A stretch of DNA of 64,000 bases from Pedobacter miscanthi (GCF_003315595.1 NZ_QNQU01000008.1:1-64000); one strand, 5' to 3'; positions 16,974 through 26,847 are shown, counted from the first letter of the stretch. A program made the numbers and translations. Notes: a model not told the origin generated them from the letters alone.

Positions 16974-18590
16974 ATGCATCAACTGATCATACAATACGCT
17001 TTTTTACTTGCTGTTATCCTTTTTGTAGTGATGCTGGCACAAAAAATCAAGGTAGCTTACCCTATATTATTGGTAATTGTTGGTTTGGCACTAAGTTTTT
17101 TGCCGATTCTCAAAGATATCGAGATTGAACCCGATCTTATTTTCGTTATTTTCCTGCCCCCGTTATTGTACGAAGCCGCCTGGAATACCTCCTGGAAGGA
17201 TTTTTGGAAATGGCGCAGGGTAATCAGCAGTTTTGCTTTTCCTATCGTGATTTTCACTTCTACAGTGGTGGCATTAATCTCGAGTAGCCTTATTCCGGGT
17301 TTTACACTGGCACTTGGCTTTTTATTGGGTGGCATTATTTCCCCGCCCGATGCGGTATCTGCTTCAGCAATATTAAAAAATGTAAAAGTACCCAAAAGGC
17401 TTACCACCATTTTAGAGGGCGAAAGTTTACTTAATGATGCTTCCAGTTTGGTGGTTTTCCGTTTTGCACTGGCAGCAGTAATGACCGGCAGTTTTGTACT
17501 TACCCAGGCTGCAGGTAATTTTGTATTGGTAATTGCAATGGGTATTTTAATTGGCATTGGTGTGGCCCTTGTTTTTTATGCGCTGCACCGTTGGTTACCT
17601 ACTACCACCAATGTAGATATCATCCTTACTTTTTTAACACCTTATGTAATGTATATGACTGCTGAAGAGTTTCATTATTCGGGTGTATTGGCGGTGGTAA
17701 GCGGCGGATTGTTCCTTTCGGCCCGGCGAGATCGTATTCTTACGCATCGCAGCCGGTTGCAGGGCATCAATGTTTGGGAAGCCGTTGCCTTTGTGTTAAA
17801 TGGTTTTGTTTTCCTCCTGATAGGTTTAGAATTTCCGGTAATTATTTATGGTTTAGGGAGTGAGGGCCTTTTGCCTGCCATCCGTTATAGTGCAATTATC
17901 TGTCTGGTTTTAATTTTAGGACGATTGGCCAGTACTTATGGTGCCTTGTATTTTACGCGTTTTATCAGTCATTTTATTACCACTGCCGATCCGAACCCAA
18001 ACTGGAAGGCCTCGCTGTTATTTGGTTGGGCAGGTATGCGTGGCGTGGTTTCTTTAGCGGCGGCACTATCAATACCAGTGGCTTTAAAATCAGGCGAAGC
18101 TTTCCCTCAGCGTAACCTTATTTTATTCATCACTTTTAGTGTAATACTCGTAACGCTGGTTTTGCAGGGCTTAACATTGCCCTGGCTTATCAAATGGGTA
18201 GATATGCCCGACCCTGATTATACGGTATCTTTTGAACAGCAGAAACAAATGGTAAGGAAAAAATTATCAATGTTATCGCTTAAAATTATCAATGAGAAAT
18301 ATCACAATGCCCTCGAACATAATGATATGATCAGGTCGATAAAAATCCGTATCGAAGCTGAAATGGAATTTTTAAAAGATTGGGAAAAGGAAGAAAATAC
18401 ACTCAGAACAGAGGGTTTTTATCACGATTACCGGGTTGCACTCGAAGATATTATGGCCGAGCAACGCATTTTACTTAAAGACCTGAACAGAAAGGAGCAG
18501 ATTAACGATCAACTGATCAGGGAACAGTTAGAACTGCTCGATCTGGAAGAAGAAAAGCTCCGCAGGCATTTTAGCCAGCGGGAAGATTGA
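16974..18590 (+). CDS. Na+/H+ antiporter, CPA1 family
   Basis: 538 residues, about 12 membrane helices in the first 410 and a charged helical cytosolic tail (FEQQKQMVRKKLSMLSLKI onwards). Family features are FLPPLLYEAAW in TM3, GGIISPPDAVSA with the ion-binding Asp in the unwound helix, EGESLLNDASSLVVF with the ND pair in TM5, and GWAGMRGVVSLAAAL. The protein exchanges Na+ (or K+) for H+ in pH and salt homeostasis, as in YjcE/NhaP-type members. Divergent from the 7TM-DISM gene with a 160-bp gap. Confidence 0.9.
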   Translation: MHQLIIQYAFLLAVILFVVMLAQKIKVAYPILLVIVGLALSFLPILKDIEIEPDLIFVIFLPPLLYEAAWNTSWKDFWKWRRVISSFAFPIVIFTSTVVALISSSLIPGFTLALGFLLGGIISPPDAVSASAILKNVKVPKRLTTILEGESLLNDASSLVVFRFALAAVMTGSFVLTQAAGNFVLVIAMGILIGIGVALVFYALHRWLPTTTNVDIILTFLTPYVMYMTAEEFHYSGVLAVVSGGLFLSARRDRILTHRSRLQGINVWEAVAFVLNGFVFLLIGLEFPVIIYGLGSEGLLPAIRYSAIICLVLILGRLASTYGALYFTRFISHFITTADPNPNWKASLLFGWAGMRGVVSLAAALSIPVALKSGEAFPQRNLILFITFSVILVTLVLQGLTLPWLIKWVDMPDPDYTVSFEQQKQMVRKKLSMLSLKIINEKYHNALEHNDMIRSIKIRIEAEMEFLKDWEKEENTLRTEGFYHDYRVALEDIMAEQRILLKDLNRKEQINDQLIREQLELLDLEEEKLRRHFSQRED

Positions 18591-18682
18591 TGCATGACAT
18601 AGATAATGTTTAAAACTTGTAGAATGCTGCAATAAATTGAATACAAATTATTGATATATTTGCTAATTAATTTAGTAAGTAT

Positions 18683-19966
18683 ATGTCGGTAAAGGTTAAC
18701 ATCACGTCGAAAGGAATACAAAAAGTTCTCAAAAACTATAACGAGAAACAGGCCATTGCAGAGTACATCTGGAATGGTTTTGATGCCAATGCCGATACCA
18801 TCAAAATAGATTATACGGCAAATGCTTTAGGTCTTTTAGAAAGTTTAACCATTGCCGATAATGGATATGGTATTAATTTTGACCGTTTACAGCAAAAATT
18901 CGATCCCTTTTTTGAATCTGAAAAGTCGCTGCAGATTGTTGCACCGAAAGATACCTCGAAAATGCATGGACGTAACGGGGTAGGGCGGCTTACCTTTTTT
19001 ACTTTTGCGCATAATGCTACCTGGCAAACTACTTACCAGTCAGAGGAGGGTTTTCGTTATGGCGAAATCCAGATCAGTACCGGAGGATTAAACAGTTACA
19101 GTCATGATTTTACAGCCCAGCCCACCAGCACAGGTAATACCGGTACAACAGTTTTATTTACCAACCTTCGAATCAGCGAACAGGAAATGCAAGAGCTGGT
19201 ATTGCCATTTCTCATCAACGAGTTCTGCTGGTTTATAGAGCTGAATAAACATAAAAACTACTCAGTTTTGGTAAATGGCGAGGTTTTGGATGTTAGCACC
19301 AATATAAAAAGTCTGGAAGAATTTAATCTTTTTTATCCTGATAGCAATGTTACTTTTAAAATTAAGTACGTGCACTGGAAAGAGAACCTGCATAAAGAGC
19401 TGTCTAAATATTATTTCCTGGCAGGAGGGGAAGAAATTTATAAAGATTACACCACACTGAACAAAAAAAGCGATGATTATTTCCATAGCATTTATATCGA
19501 CAGCGATTTTTTTCGTGATTTCGATTTTAAGAGTTTTGAAAATGAAGGTCAGGTAGCCATATTTGGTGCAGCAAAGTCTTCTCCCGAATACCGTTTTTTA
19601 ATTAAAGAACTTACCACATACCTTAAAGAAAAACGTAAACCTTTTTTGAAGGAATATGCCAACCGGCTGATTGAAACATACGAGCAGGATGAAATATTCC
19701 CCGCTTATGCCGATGAAAAAGAAACGCATAAGCAAAAGCCAGCGCTTGTTAACTTAATAAAAGCTTTATACGAGATAGAACCGAAGTTGTTCAGCAGTTT
19801 AAATACCGATCAAAAGAAAGTACAGGTAAGGTTAATCAATCTTTTGCTGCAATCTAATCAGGAGGAAGAGTTATTTGAATTATTTAACGGAATGATTGAA
19901 CTGGAGGTAGAAGAACAGGAGGAACTTGCCTCTTTACTTATTGGTAAGAATTTAGTGATATCGTAA
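18683..19966 (+). CDS. orphan GHKL (Hsp90/MORC-like) ATPase
   Basis: 427 residues. The Bergerat ATP-binding fold is clear: N-box AEYIWNGFDANADTI (E-x3-N-x2-DA), G1 box TIADNGYGI, and G2 box MHGRNGVGRLTFF; a second-half transducer-like domain (about 200-310) and a helical C-terminus follow. No kinase H-box, so not a histidine kinase; no MutL endonuclease or topoisomerase domain. MORC-like GHKL proteins are known in bacterial restriction and conflict loci. Here no nuclease or methylase partner is adjacent, so function is open. A TATATTTG at 18655-18662 could be a minus-7 element. Start chosen at the only ATG before the N-box. Confidence 0.8.
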   Translation: MSVKVNITSKGIQKVLKNYNEKQAIAEYIWNGFDANADTIKIDYTANALGLLESLTIADNGYGINFDRLQQKFDPFFESEKSLQIVAPKDTSKMHGRNGVGRLTFFTFAHNATWQTTYQSEEGFRYGEIQISTGGLNSYSHDFTAQPTSTGNTGTTVLFTNLRISEQEMQELVLPFLINEFCWFIELNKHKNYSVLVNGEVLDVSTNIKSLEEFNLFYPDSNVTFKIKYVHWKENLHKELSKYYFLAGGEEIYKDYTTLNKKSDDYFHSIYIDSDFFRDFDFKSFENEGQVAIFGAAKSSPEYRFLIKELTTYLKEKRKPFLKEYANRLIETYEQDEIFPAYADEKETHKQKPALVNLIKALYEIEPKLFSSLNTDQKKVQVRLINLLLQSNQEEELFELFNGMIELEVEEQEELASLLIGKNLVIS

Positions 19967-20406
19967 TGCTTCAATATCAATGATGAGAAGTTAATTTATA
20001 TAATTTCCTATAGTTACCATCATCTCGGGTAACCATCATGGCTTTTGCCATGAGAAATGGGTTAAAATTATGTTATCAGATTTTGATATTGTGCTCCTTG
20101 TAAAACTCAGGTGAGTTAAGGTATCTCAGGTGGTTGTAAAAAAATAACAAACTGCTTATTCAATCCGCAAGCTTTAGCATTTGAGAATATTTAAGCAATC
20201 AACTTTCCTTTTTCAGCGATGTTTGTTGTTTGATCATAGGAGACCGTTATAAGCTTATATGCACTTAAATGTCTTATATGGTATAAATAAATAAGTTTGA
20301 TTATGAGTTATTTACTTGGACATCATTACAAGAGGAATGATAACGCTTTCTGAAGCAAAATATATGTCAATACTTGAGAATTAACCAGATTCAGGTTTTT
20401 GGTTTT
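19967..20406. other. 440-bp gap with a small perfect hairpin
   Basis: AT-rich, no plausible gene. Contains TCATGGC-TTTT-GCCATGA at 20036-20053, a 7-bp perfect stem, about 70 bp past the GHKL stop codon; no U-tract follows, so terminator status is uncertain. Confidence 0.4.
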
Positions 20407-20631
20407 TTAATAATCCAATAAATCTTTTGGATGGATATCCAATCCTTTTGCAAGTTCGAAAATAGTGGATAACTGAACATCAAATTTACCATTCTCGATC
20501 TTGGAAATATTGCTGTCATCAATGTCGCAGTTTCTTGCCATTGCACGCAAGCTCAAGCCCTTACTGTTTCTAATTTTCTTCAAATTGAAACCGAAATCCT
20601 TTTTAATAATTGAGCCGTCTTTCTTGATCAT
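20407..20631 (-). CDS. XRE-family HTH protein
   Basis: 74 residues, essentially one Cro/C1-type HTH: FGFNLKKIRNSKGLSLRAMA, CDIDDSNISKIENGK (recognition helix), STIFELAKGLDIHPKDLLDY. Single-domain regulators of this kind often control a neighbouring operon or act as antitoxins, but no small toxin ORF is adjacent. It is divergent from the TlpA-SusCD operon and could act on its leader, an inference from position only. The N-terminal extension MIKKDGSIIKKD is lysine-rich. Confidence 0.85.
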   Translation of the reverse strand: MIKKDGSIIKKDFGFNLKKIRNSKGLSLRAMARNCDIDDSNISKIENGKFDVQLSTIFELAKGLDIHPKDLLDY

Positions 20632-20716
20632 CGAGGTTAAATAGTTGCGACCTCAAAGTCTCCAACTTATTTAAAAATTTTGCGGTTATATATTACCGTA
20701 TTTTAAATTATTTTAT

Positions 20717-20724
20717 TATATTTG
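20717..20724 (+). promoter_or_regulatory. candidate minus-7 element TATATTTG
   Basis: Exact match to the Bacteroidota minus-7 consensus TANNTTTG. No good minus-33 TTTG at the usual distance. If used, transcription would begin near 20731 and give a leader of about 550 nt before the TlpA start codon. Confidence 0.35.
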
Positions 20725-20968
20725 GTTTAGTAACAGGGTATTAATGGTGTTGCGTTTTACCGTCATATCTTATGCCTTTATTCATCTATTTTAACATGAA
20801 ACAGAAAACAGACGTATGCAATTATCCGTTTGCCTTTTATCAGGGCTGTTTTGTTGTTTCTTTTATATCCCAAAATCATCCACAGTCCCATGTTCGTATT
20901 CCGCAGAAATGTCCTTTTAACTGGTTGTACCCTTTAAAGCCTAAAAACCCTGTTTAGTACATATCCTT

Positions 20969-21040
20969 GCCCTATAGCAGCAGTTCAGTTATATTGTTAA
21001 GGTTATAAATGGTTATAACTGCTGTTTATAGGGCTTTTTT
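20969..21040 (+). terminator. terminator-like hairpin in the TlpA-SusCD leader
   Basis: GCCCTATA (20969-20976) pairs with TATAGGGC (21027-21034) and CAGCAGTT (20978-20985) with AACTGCTG (21017-21024), leaving a small bulge and a 31-nt loop; TTTTTT follows at 21035. This is an intrinsic-terminator shape on the plus strand placed about 240 bp before the TlpA start, with no clear gene upstream on that strand. It either ends a short leader transcript (attenuation) or a small upstream RNA. Confidence 0.6.
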
Positions 21041-21277
21041 ACCCAGATTTCTTATTTCAATAAAAGGTTTAACCGCTTGCCATAGATCAGGATGTTTTAC
21101 TGGCTTGCGTGTTACGATTTCTGCTGCTTTTACAAGCGGCGGGGTGGGATCGTTTGGCCTAAAGTTAAAATTATTTCAATTAAATAAACCATGCGAAAAA
21201 GTATATTTTTTAACGTATTGGCATCGCTATGCCTAAAAAAAAGAAGATTCCGGGCATCGCCCATGCCATCGGAAATT

Positions 21278-21922
21278 ATGACATATCATTACCCCAATCA
21301 GACGAAAGAACATCAGATTTTGCAACTGCTTGCCGGTTTATCAAAAAGTGAGGTTGTTTTTCACCGTTTAAAAAGGAAAAGTCTGCTCAGGATTAGCACA
21401 TCTATAATTCTCGTACTCATTTCCTGGAACTGTTTTGCTCAAAATGAAAACATTGAGCCATTAAAAATAGGTGATAAGCTGCCAGAAGCAATTTTGAATA
21501 CCTCGTTTCAGGTTGTCAGTTGTAGTTCGGTGAACATCGATAGCCTAAAATTAAGCCAGTACAAGGATAAAATTATCCTGTTCGATTTTTGGGCCTCCTG
21601 GTGCAGCAGCTGTATCTATAAATTTCCGGTATTGGAACAGTTACAGGAAGAATACAAAAATGATCTGGTGGTCATCCTCGTTGATTCTAAAGAAACCAAA
21701 GATACCCCGCAACGGATACTGGGGATATTAACAGGTGCTAAAGCGCCTTTTCGAAAAACAACTTTGCCCACCATCTACAATGATACAGTACTGACCAAAA
21801 TTTTTCCGCATCGGTATCTTCCGCATTATGTATGGTTTGGTAAAGATGGGACACTGAAATTGATTTCCTCCGCCGAATTATTAAATGCACAAACAGTAAA
21901 TGCATTATTATTAAAACACTAA
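21278..21922 (+). CDS. TlpA-like exported thioredoxin-fold protein
   Basis: 214 residues from the ATG at 21278 (an upstream ATG at 21191 would add 29 residues). A signal/anchor lies at about residues 33-55 (LLRISTSIILVLISWNCFAQ), so the n-region is unusually long and basic (HRLKRKSLLR). The thioredoxin fold follows: IILFDFWASWCSSC with the redox CxxC, VVILVDSKE, and LPHYVWFGKDG holding the cis-Pro region. TlpA/ResA-type proteins reduce or isomerise extracytoplasmic thiols. It is the first gene of a unit with SusC and SusD (14-bp gap), a frequent Pedobacter arrangement. Start codon uncertain. Confidence 0.8.
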   Translation: MTYHYPNQTKEHQILQLLAGLSKSEVVFHRLKRKSLLRISTSIILVLISWNCFAQNENIEPLKIGDKLPEAILNTSFQVVSCSSVNIDSLKLSQYKDKIILFDFWASWCSSCIYKFPVLEQLQEEYKNDLVVILVDSKETKDTPQRILGILTGAKAPFRKTTLPTIYNDTVLTKIFPHRYLPHYVWFGKDGTLKLISSAELLNAQTVNALLLKH

Positions 21923-21936
21923 AAACGCCTCAAACA

Positions 21937-24900
21937 ATGAAAAAACTACTAACAAACTTATTTTTTATTTTATCATTCAATATTAGCTATGCACAATACC
22001 TGTTAAAGGGCCGGATTTTAAATACTACAGATAGCACTGGTGTATCGGGAGTTAGCATCCATGTTTTACCTGGTAATTATAGTATGCAAAGTGATTTGGC
22101 CGGTAATTTTCAGTTTAATCTTCCATCCGGTAATTATGATGTTTACTTCAGTCATGTTGGTTACGGAAAGCAAAAGAAAAGCTTTAAAATAACCAGAGAT
22201 TTGAGTGTTGATTTTTATTTGCAACCACTGACGAACGAACTTCAGGAAGTGGTGGTGCATACGGGTTATCAGGACTTGCCCAAAGAGCGGTCGACAGGTT
22301 CTTTTGTAAGTATTAATGCCAAAAAACTGAACGAACAGTTTAGTACTGATGTGTTAAGCCGGTTAGAGGCTGTAGCCAATGGCGTTTCTGTTAACCACCG
22401 TTCTGGTACTAATGGTAAATTAATGGTTCGGGGATTAAGTACTATAACCGGTCCGGGCCAGCCGCTTGTGATACTTGATAATTTTCCTTACCAGGGTGAC
22501 TTAAATAATATCAACCCCAATGATGTAGAAAGTATAACCATTTTAAAAGATGCATCTGCCAGTTCGATATGGGGGAGCCGTGCAGGTAACGGTGTAATTG
22601 TAATCACTACAAAAAAAGCAAAGGCAGGCCAGGCATTGAATATTGATTTTACAGGAAACTTCAGCATTACGCCAAAACCCGATTTATATTACCTGAGCCA
22701 GATGTCTGTTCCTGATTATATTGGTGTAGAGCAATTTTTGTATGATAAAGGCTATTACAATTCGAGGATCAACTCAAGCTCAAAACCCCCGCTATCGCCC
22801 GTTGTAGAATTGTTGATCGCGAACAAAAAAGGAACATTAAGCAATCAGGCCCTTCAGGATGCTTTGGCGAAGCTGGCTGAACAGGATACGCGCCGCAATA
22901 TCCTTCAAACCAATTACCAAAATGCCATGGCCAGGCAGTTTGCATTATCGCTCAGGACGGGTGGCAAGGTTACAGACTGGACTTTTAGCGCAGGCTACGA
23001 TGCCAATACTTCAAATCTGGAAGCCCAAAGCAATAGGTTAAATTTAAATAGTTACAATATTATTCGGTTATATCCCTGGCTTACGATGGATATTGGTCTG
23101 CGTTTAACTCAATCAAAAAGTGGCAATGGTAAGGCCGGTTACAACGATTTAGACAATAATTTGAATATCATTTATCCTTATCTGAGCCTGGCAGATGCCA
23201 ATGGAAATGCGCTGCCCATAGCTAAAAATTACAGCCTATCCTATCTTAGCGGTTTAAATTATAATCTGCTTGCTGATTGGAAATACTATCCATTAACCGA
23301 TTACCTTGAAAATGATATCGGACAAACCACCAGGGATATCGTAAGCAATTTTGGCTTAAATGTAACGGTATTTAAAGGTTTTAAAGCCAGTGTTAAATAT
23401 CAATATGAGTTTCAGCAGTTTTATGCACGCAGCCTTTTTGGAGCAAACAGCTTTACGGCCCGGAATCTGGTAAATTTATTTACACAGGTAAGCAATACGG
23501 GGGTGGCAACCTACAGGGTGCCAAAGGGCGGACTTTTAGATGAAACTGAAAATTTGCTGCAATCGCAAAATTTACGCGGACAACTGGCATATAGCAGGAA
23601 TTTTGGTGCGCACGAGATCAATATCATTACTGGTGCAGAGCTGAATGAGAACAAAACGAAAAGTTGGGGAAGCAGGTTGTTTGGTTATAATGATGAAAAT
23701 ACCACTTTCAGCTATCCGGATTTAACAAATACCTATCCAAATTATGTAACGGGAGTATTAAATTATATCGACAAAGGGCCAACCGATAGGCAATTGCGAC
23801 TTAACCGCTTTGTTTCCTTTTACGGCAATGCTGCTTATACTTATAAGCAACGCTATACACTATCAGCCAGTGCCCGGAAAGATGCCTCGAACCTATTTGG
23901 GCTTAATGCGAATGATAAATGGAAGCCATTATGGTCTGCAGGCTTTGCCTGGAACATTACAAATGAAAGCTTTTTTAAAGTAAACTGGTTACAGGAGTTA
24001 AAATTAAGGGGAAGCTATGGCTACAGCGGAAACGTAGACCAGTCGAAAGTAGCCATTACAACCATAATTGGTAGTGCCATTTCTCCATTTACCGGAACGG
24101 TTGAATCAAGGTTTGATCAGTTTGTTAATCCCGATCTGCGCTGGGAACAGGTGGGCACTTTTAATGTGGGGTTAGATTTTTCTGTACTTAATAACAGGCT
24201 GTCGGGAAGTATTGAAGTATATAAAAAGCATGCAAAAGATCTGTATGGATCGAGCCAGGTTGATTATACAGCTGTCCCGACGACGATCCTTTTTAAAAAT
24301 ACAAGTGCTATGCAGGCCAAAGGGCTGGATGTTTTGTTACAAAGCAAAAACATCACCGGGAAATTTAGCTGGATCAGTGATGTTAACTTTAGCCTATACC
24401 GTGATAAAGTTTTAGAGGTTTATAAATCAGGCAGCAATGGCAGTTCGTACATAAATGGCGGTACTTCTATCGTAAATGCCAAAGGGTATCCTGTTTTTGC
24501 AATGTTCAGTTACAGGTGGGCAAGCCTCGATCCGCAAAATGGTAACCCGCAGGGCTATTTAAATGGTGCTGTTTCTAGTAATTATAATGCTATTGTTGGG
24601 GCGGGCACCAAACTTAGTGATTTATCTTATGATGGACCAATATTTCCAACCGTTTACGGGAACCTGGGTAACACCTTTAGTTATGGTGCTTTAAGTTTAA
24701 CCCTAAGGCTGAATTATAAATTTGGTTATTGTTTTAGGCGGGCAAGTATTGATTATAATAAGCTTTTCAGTGCAGGTACCAGCCATGCCGATTATGCATT
24801 ACGCTGGCAAAAACCTGGCGACGAAAATTTTACCGATGTACCCTCAATGCCATACCCTGTGGTGAGTAGCAGAGAAAGTTTTTATTCTGCTAGCGAACAA

Positions 24901-25128
24901 TTAATAGAAAAAGGTGATCATGTACGAATTGCCTACCTGGCAATAACTTACCAGTTAAATAAAGAAAAGATAAAGCGATTACCATTTAAGTCAGTTCAAT
25001 TACAGGCAAATGCTTCTAATCTGGGCATTATCTGGCGTGCAAATAAAAAGGGGTTAGATCCTGATTATACCACCTCAACCATCCCACCGTCAAAATTTTT
25101 CAGTTTAGGCTTACGCGCAACATTTTAA
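21937..25128 (+). CDS. SusC/RagA-type TonB-dependent outer membrane transporter
   Basis: 1063 residues. Signal peptide MKKLLTNLFFILSFNISYAQ, an N-terminal carboxypeptidase-D regulatory-like beta-sandwich (about 22-105), a TonB-box/plug region (QEVVVHTGYQDLPKERSTGSF, then VMRG-like LMVRGLSTITG and ILKDASASSIWGSRAGNGVIVITTKK) and a large beta-barrel ending in an aromatic residue (LGLRATF). No STN secretin-like domain is present, so no sigma/anti-sigma signalling is expected through this protein. With the SusD partner it imports a large nutrient across the outer membrane. The substrate is not evident: no glycosidase or protease lies beside it. Confidence 0.93.
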   Translation: MKKLLTNLFFILSFNISYAQYLLKGRILNTTDSTGVSGVSIHVLPGNYSMQSDLAGNFQFNLPSGNYDVYFSHVGYGKQKKSFKITRDLSVDFYLQPLTNELQEVVVHTGYQDLPKERSTGSFVSINAKKLNEQFSTDVLSRLEAVANGVSVNHRSGTNGKLMVRGLSTITGPGQPLVILDNFPYQGDLNNINPNDVESITILKDASASSIWGSRAGNGVIVITTKKAKAGQALNIDFTGNFSITPKPDLYYLSQMSVPDYIGVEQFLYDKGYYNSRINSSSKPPLSPVVELLIANKKGTLSNQALQDALAKLAEQDTRRNILQTNYQNAMARQFALSLRTGGKVTDWTFSAGYDANTSNLEAQSNRLNLNSYNIIRLYPWLTMDIGLRLTQSKSGNGKAGYNDLDNNLNIIYPYLSLADANGNALPIAKNYSLSYLSGLNYNLLADWKYYPLTDYLENDIGQTTRDIVSNFGLNVTVFKGFKASVKYQYEFQQFYARSLFGANSFTARNLVNLFTQVSNTGVATYRVPKGGLLDETENLLQSQNLRGQLAYSRNFGAHEINIITGAELNENKTKSWGSRLFGYNDENTTFSYPDLTNTYPNYVTGVLNYIDKGPTDRQLRLNRFVSFYGNAAYTYKQRYTLSASARKDASNLFGLNANDKWKPLWSAGFAWNITNESFFKVNWLQELKLRGSYGYSGNVDQSKVAITTIIGSAISPFTGTVESRFDQFVNPDLRWEQVGTFNVGLDFSVLNNRLSGSIEVYKKHAKDLYGSSQVDYTAVPTTILFKNTSAMQAKGLDVLLQSKNITGKFSWISDVNFSLYRDKVLEVYKSGSNGSSYINGGTSIVNAKGYPVFAMFSYRWASLDPQNGNPQGYLNGAVSSNYNAIVGAGTKLSDLSYDGPIFPTVYGNLGNTFSYGALSLTLRLNYKFGYCFRRASIDYNKLFSAGTSHADYALRWQKPGDENFTDVPSMPYPVVSSRESFYSASEQLIEKGDHVRIAYLAITYQLNKEKIKRLPFKSVQLQANASNLGIIWRANKKGLDPDYTTSTIPPSKFFSLGLRATF

Positions 25129-25138
25129 AATTAAAACC

Positions 25139-26500
25139 ATGAAAAAAATATTTTATTATTTATTTGCCATTGTGCTGGTTTATAGCTTAAATGGCTGTAA
25201 AAAGTACCTCGATGCAAAACCAAATTCGAAATTGGCCACGCTTGAAACCTTAGAAAACCTACAATCGATACTTGATGATGAAGTAAGGCTCAATTATGTA
25301 TGGCCCAGTATGGGCGAAGTATCCTCAAATGATTATTACCTTACTGATGTGGATTTAGCAGCATTGGTTAAAGATAATTACCGTAAGTTGTATAATTGGG
25401 AAACAGGCAAATATTTTCAGGGTGATGCTAACGATTGGTATTATTCTTATTTGCCGGTATATTACGGAAACTCGGTATTGGAAACACTGCCCAACATTAC
25501 ACGTAATGGTATAAATAATATCGATTACGATAATATAAAAGGGCAGGCTTATTTTTTTAAAGGAGCAGGCATGCTCGCGGCCTCTGCAATATTTTGCCAG
25601 GCTTATGATGAAAATACGGCCAGGCAACAATTAGGATTACCCATCAGAAAGAGCACCGATTTTAATGTGCCATCGGTAAGATCGAACCTTGCTGATACTT
25701 ACGCACAATTAATTGCTGATTTAAAACAGGCCGCTGCTTTATTAAAAGTTAAACAGGTACATGTAATGCGCCCAGGTAAAATAGCCGCCTATGGCATGCT
25801 ATCGCGGGCTTATTTGGCAATGAATAAATATGCCGAAGCCACACTGTATGCCGATTCGGCCCTGCAGTTAAATAACCAGCTTTTAGACTATAATAGCTTA
25901 AATGCCAATGCCGAAAACCCTGTACCGATATTTAATGTTGAGGTATTGGTGAGTTTAATGATGACCACGCCCGATCCGCTGAAACCCAGTGTGGCTAAAA
26001 TACCCAACGAGCTTTACACACAATACAAAACAGGCGATTTAAGAAAAACAGTATTTTTTAAAAACAATGGTAACAATACCTGGGCCTTTAAAGGAAGTTA
26101 TAATGGTGACCTTAACTTGTTTTGCGGAACAGCAGTAGATGAAATGTATTTAAACCGTGCCGAAGGTTACGCGAGGGCAGGTAAGTTAAATGAAGCACTG
26201 GCCGATCTTAACCAACTGTTAAGAAAAAGATGGAATAAAGCAATAACTTATATTCCTTATCAAAGTAATAAGCAGGAAACGGTGATTAACTGGGTTTTAG
26301 AAGAACGCAGAAAAGAATTAATGATGCGGGGTTTACGTTGGATGGATATAAAACGGCTAAATCAAATGGGAGCCAACATTACCCTGAGCAGAAATATGAA
26401 TAGTGGTAACAGCGTGTTAAAACCAAATGAGTTACGCTATGCCTTATCTATACCTGAAGATATTATTAACATAACAGATATAGAACAGAATCCTAGATAA
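25139..26500 (+). CDS. SusD/RagB-family surface lipoprotein
   Basis: 453 residues. Lipoprotein signal MKKIFYYLFAIVLVYSLNGC with lipobox cysteine near residue 20, then the SusD_N-like region with KYLDAKPNSKLATLETLENL and TPR-like helices, and a C-terminal SusD domain with the usual LNRAEGYARAGKLNEALADLN and EERRKELMMRGLRWMDIKR signatures. SusD forms the lid on the SusC barrel and captures the substrate. Ten bp separate it from SusC. Shorter than polysaccharide-type SusD proteins (500-600 residues), as is common for the TlpA-linked group. Confidence 0.92.
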   Translation: MKKIFYYLFAIVLVYSLNGCKKYLDAKPNSKLATLETLENLQSILDDEVRLNYVWPSMGEVSSNDYYLTDVDLAALVKDNYRKLYNWETGKYFQGDANDWYYSYLPVYYGNSVLETLPNITRNGINNIDYDNIKGQAYFFKGAGMLAASAIFCQAYDENTARQQLGLPIRKSTDFNVPSVRSNLADTYAQLIADLKQAAALLKVKQVHVMRPGKIAAYGMLSRAYLAMNKYAEATLYADSALQLNNQLLDYNSLNANAENPVPIFNVEVLVSLMMTTPDPLKPSVAKIPNELYTQYKTGDLRKTVFFKNNGNNTWAFKGSYNGDLNLFCGTAVDEMYLNRAEGYARAGKLNEALADLNQLLRKRWNKAITYIPYQSNKQETVINWVLEERRKELMMRGLRWMDIKRLNQMGANITLSRNMNSGNSVLKPNELRYALSIPEDIINITDIEQNPR

Positions 26501-26538
26501 CATAAAAAGCGGGGAAATTTTCCCCGCTTTTTATGTTA
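26498..26538. terminator. strong bidirectional terminator
   Basis: TAACATAAAAAGCGGGGAAA and its complement form a nearly perfect stem of about 20 bp with A-tract and T-tract flanks on both strands. It starts inside the susD stop codon (TAA at 26498-26500) and overlaps the stop of the convergent small gene, so it ends both transcripts. Confidence 0.9.
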
Positions 26539-26847
26539 TGGTTTTTTCGTTAACGCATTATCAGTCAAAAATACTGGAGTTTTATCTTCTATAAACTCTT
26601 CGAATTCGCTTATGTTTCCTTCAAAACTATAACGGCATACTAAATTTCCTGAAGTGCCACAACCTGGTGTCGAACCATCAACTTCTTCCCAGTTATTAAT
26701 ATTGTGTAAATCTTCTTCATCGGAGGAACTGCTCAGGTACTGGTATACAGTAGGAGTTTTGGAAACATTCTTGAATGCATTCAAAGTAACGAACGAGCCG
26801 AACCCAACCAGGGCTACAAGGCTTAACATTAATTTTCTACTTTTCAT
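26536..26847 (-). CDS. small exported DUF6520-like protein
   Basis: 103 residues with a signal peptide (MKSRKLMLSLVALVGFGSFVTLNAF). The mature part has the pattern Y-x-S-S-S-x-E-D, NINNWEEV, CGTSGNLVCRYSF with two cysteines, and a C-terminal FIEDKTPVFLTDNAL, which resembles the DUF6520 group of small Bacteroidota periplasmic proteins. Function unknown. It forms a probable unit with the 152-residue protein gene upstream of it on the same strand (34-bp gap). Confidence 0.65.
   Translation of the reverse strand: MKSRKLMLSLVALVGFGSFVTLNAFKNVSKTPTVYQYLSSSSDEEDLHNINNWEEVDGSTPGCGTSGNLVCRYSFEGNISEFEEFIEDKTPVFLTDNALTKKP

Noticed and set aside
21009..21236. 75-codon open frame in the TlpA leader
   Set aside because: Begins inside the terminator-like hairpin and overlaps the TlpA gene out of frame; composition not protein-like.
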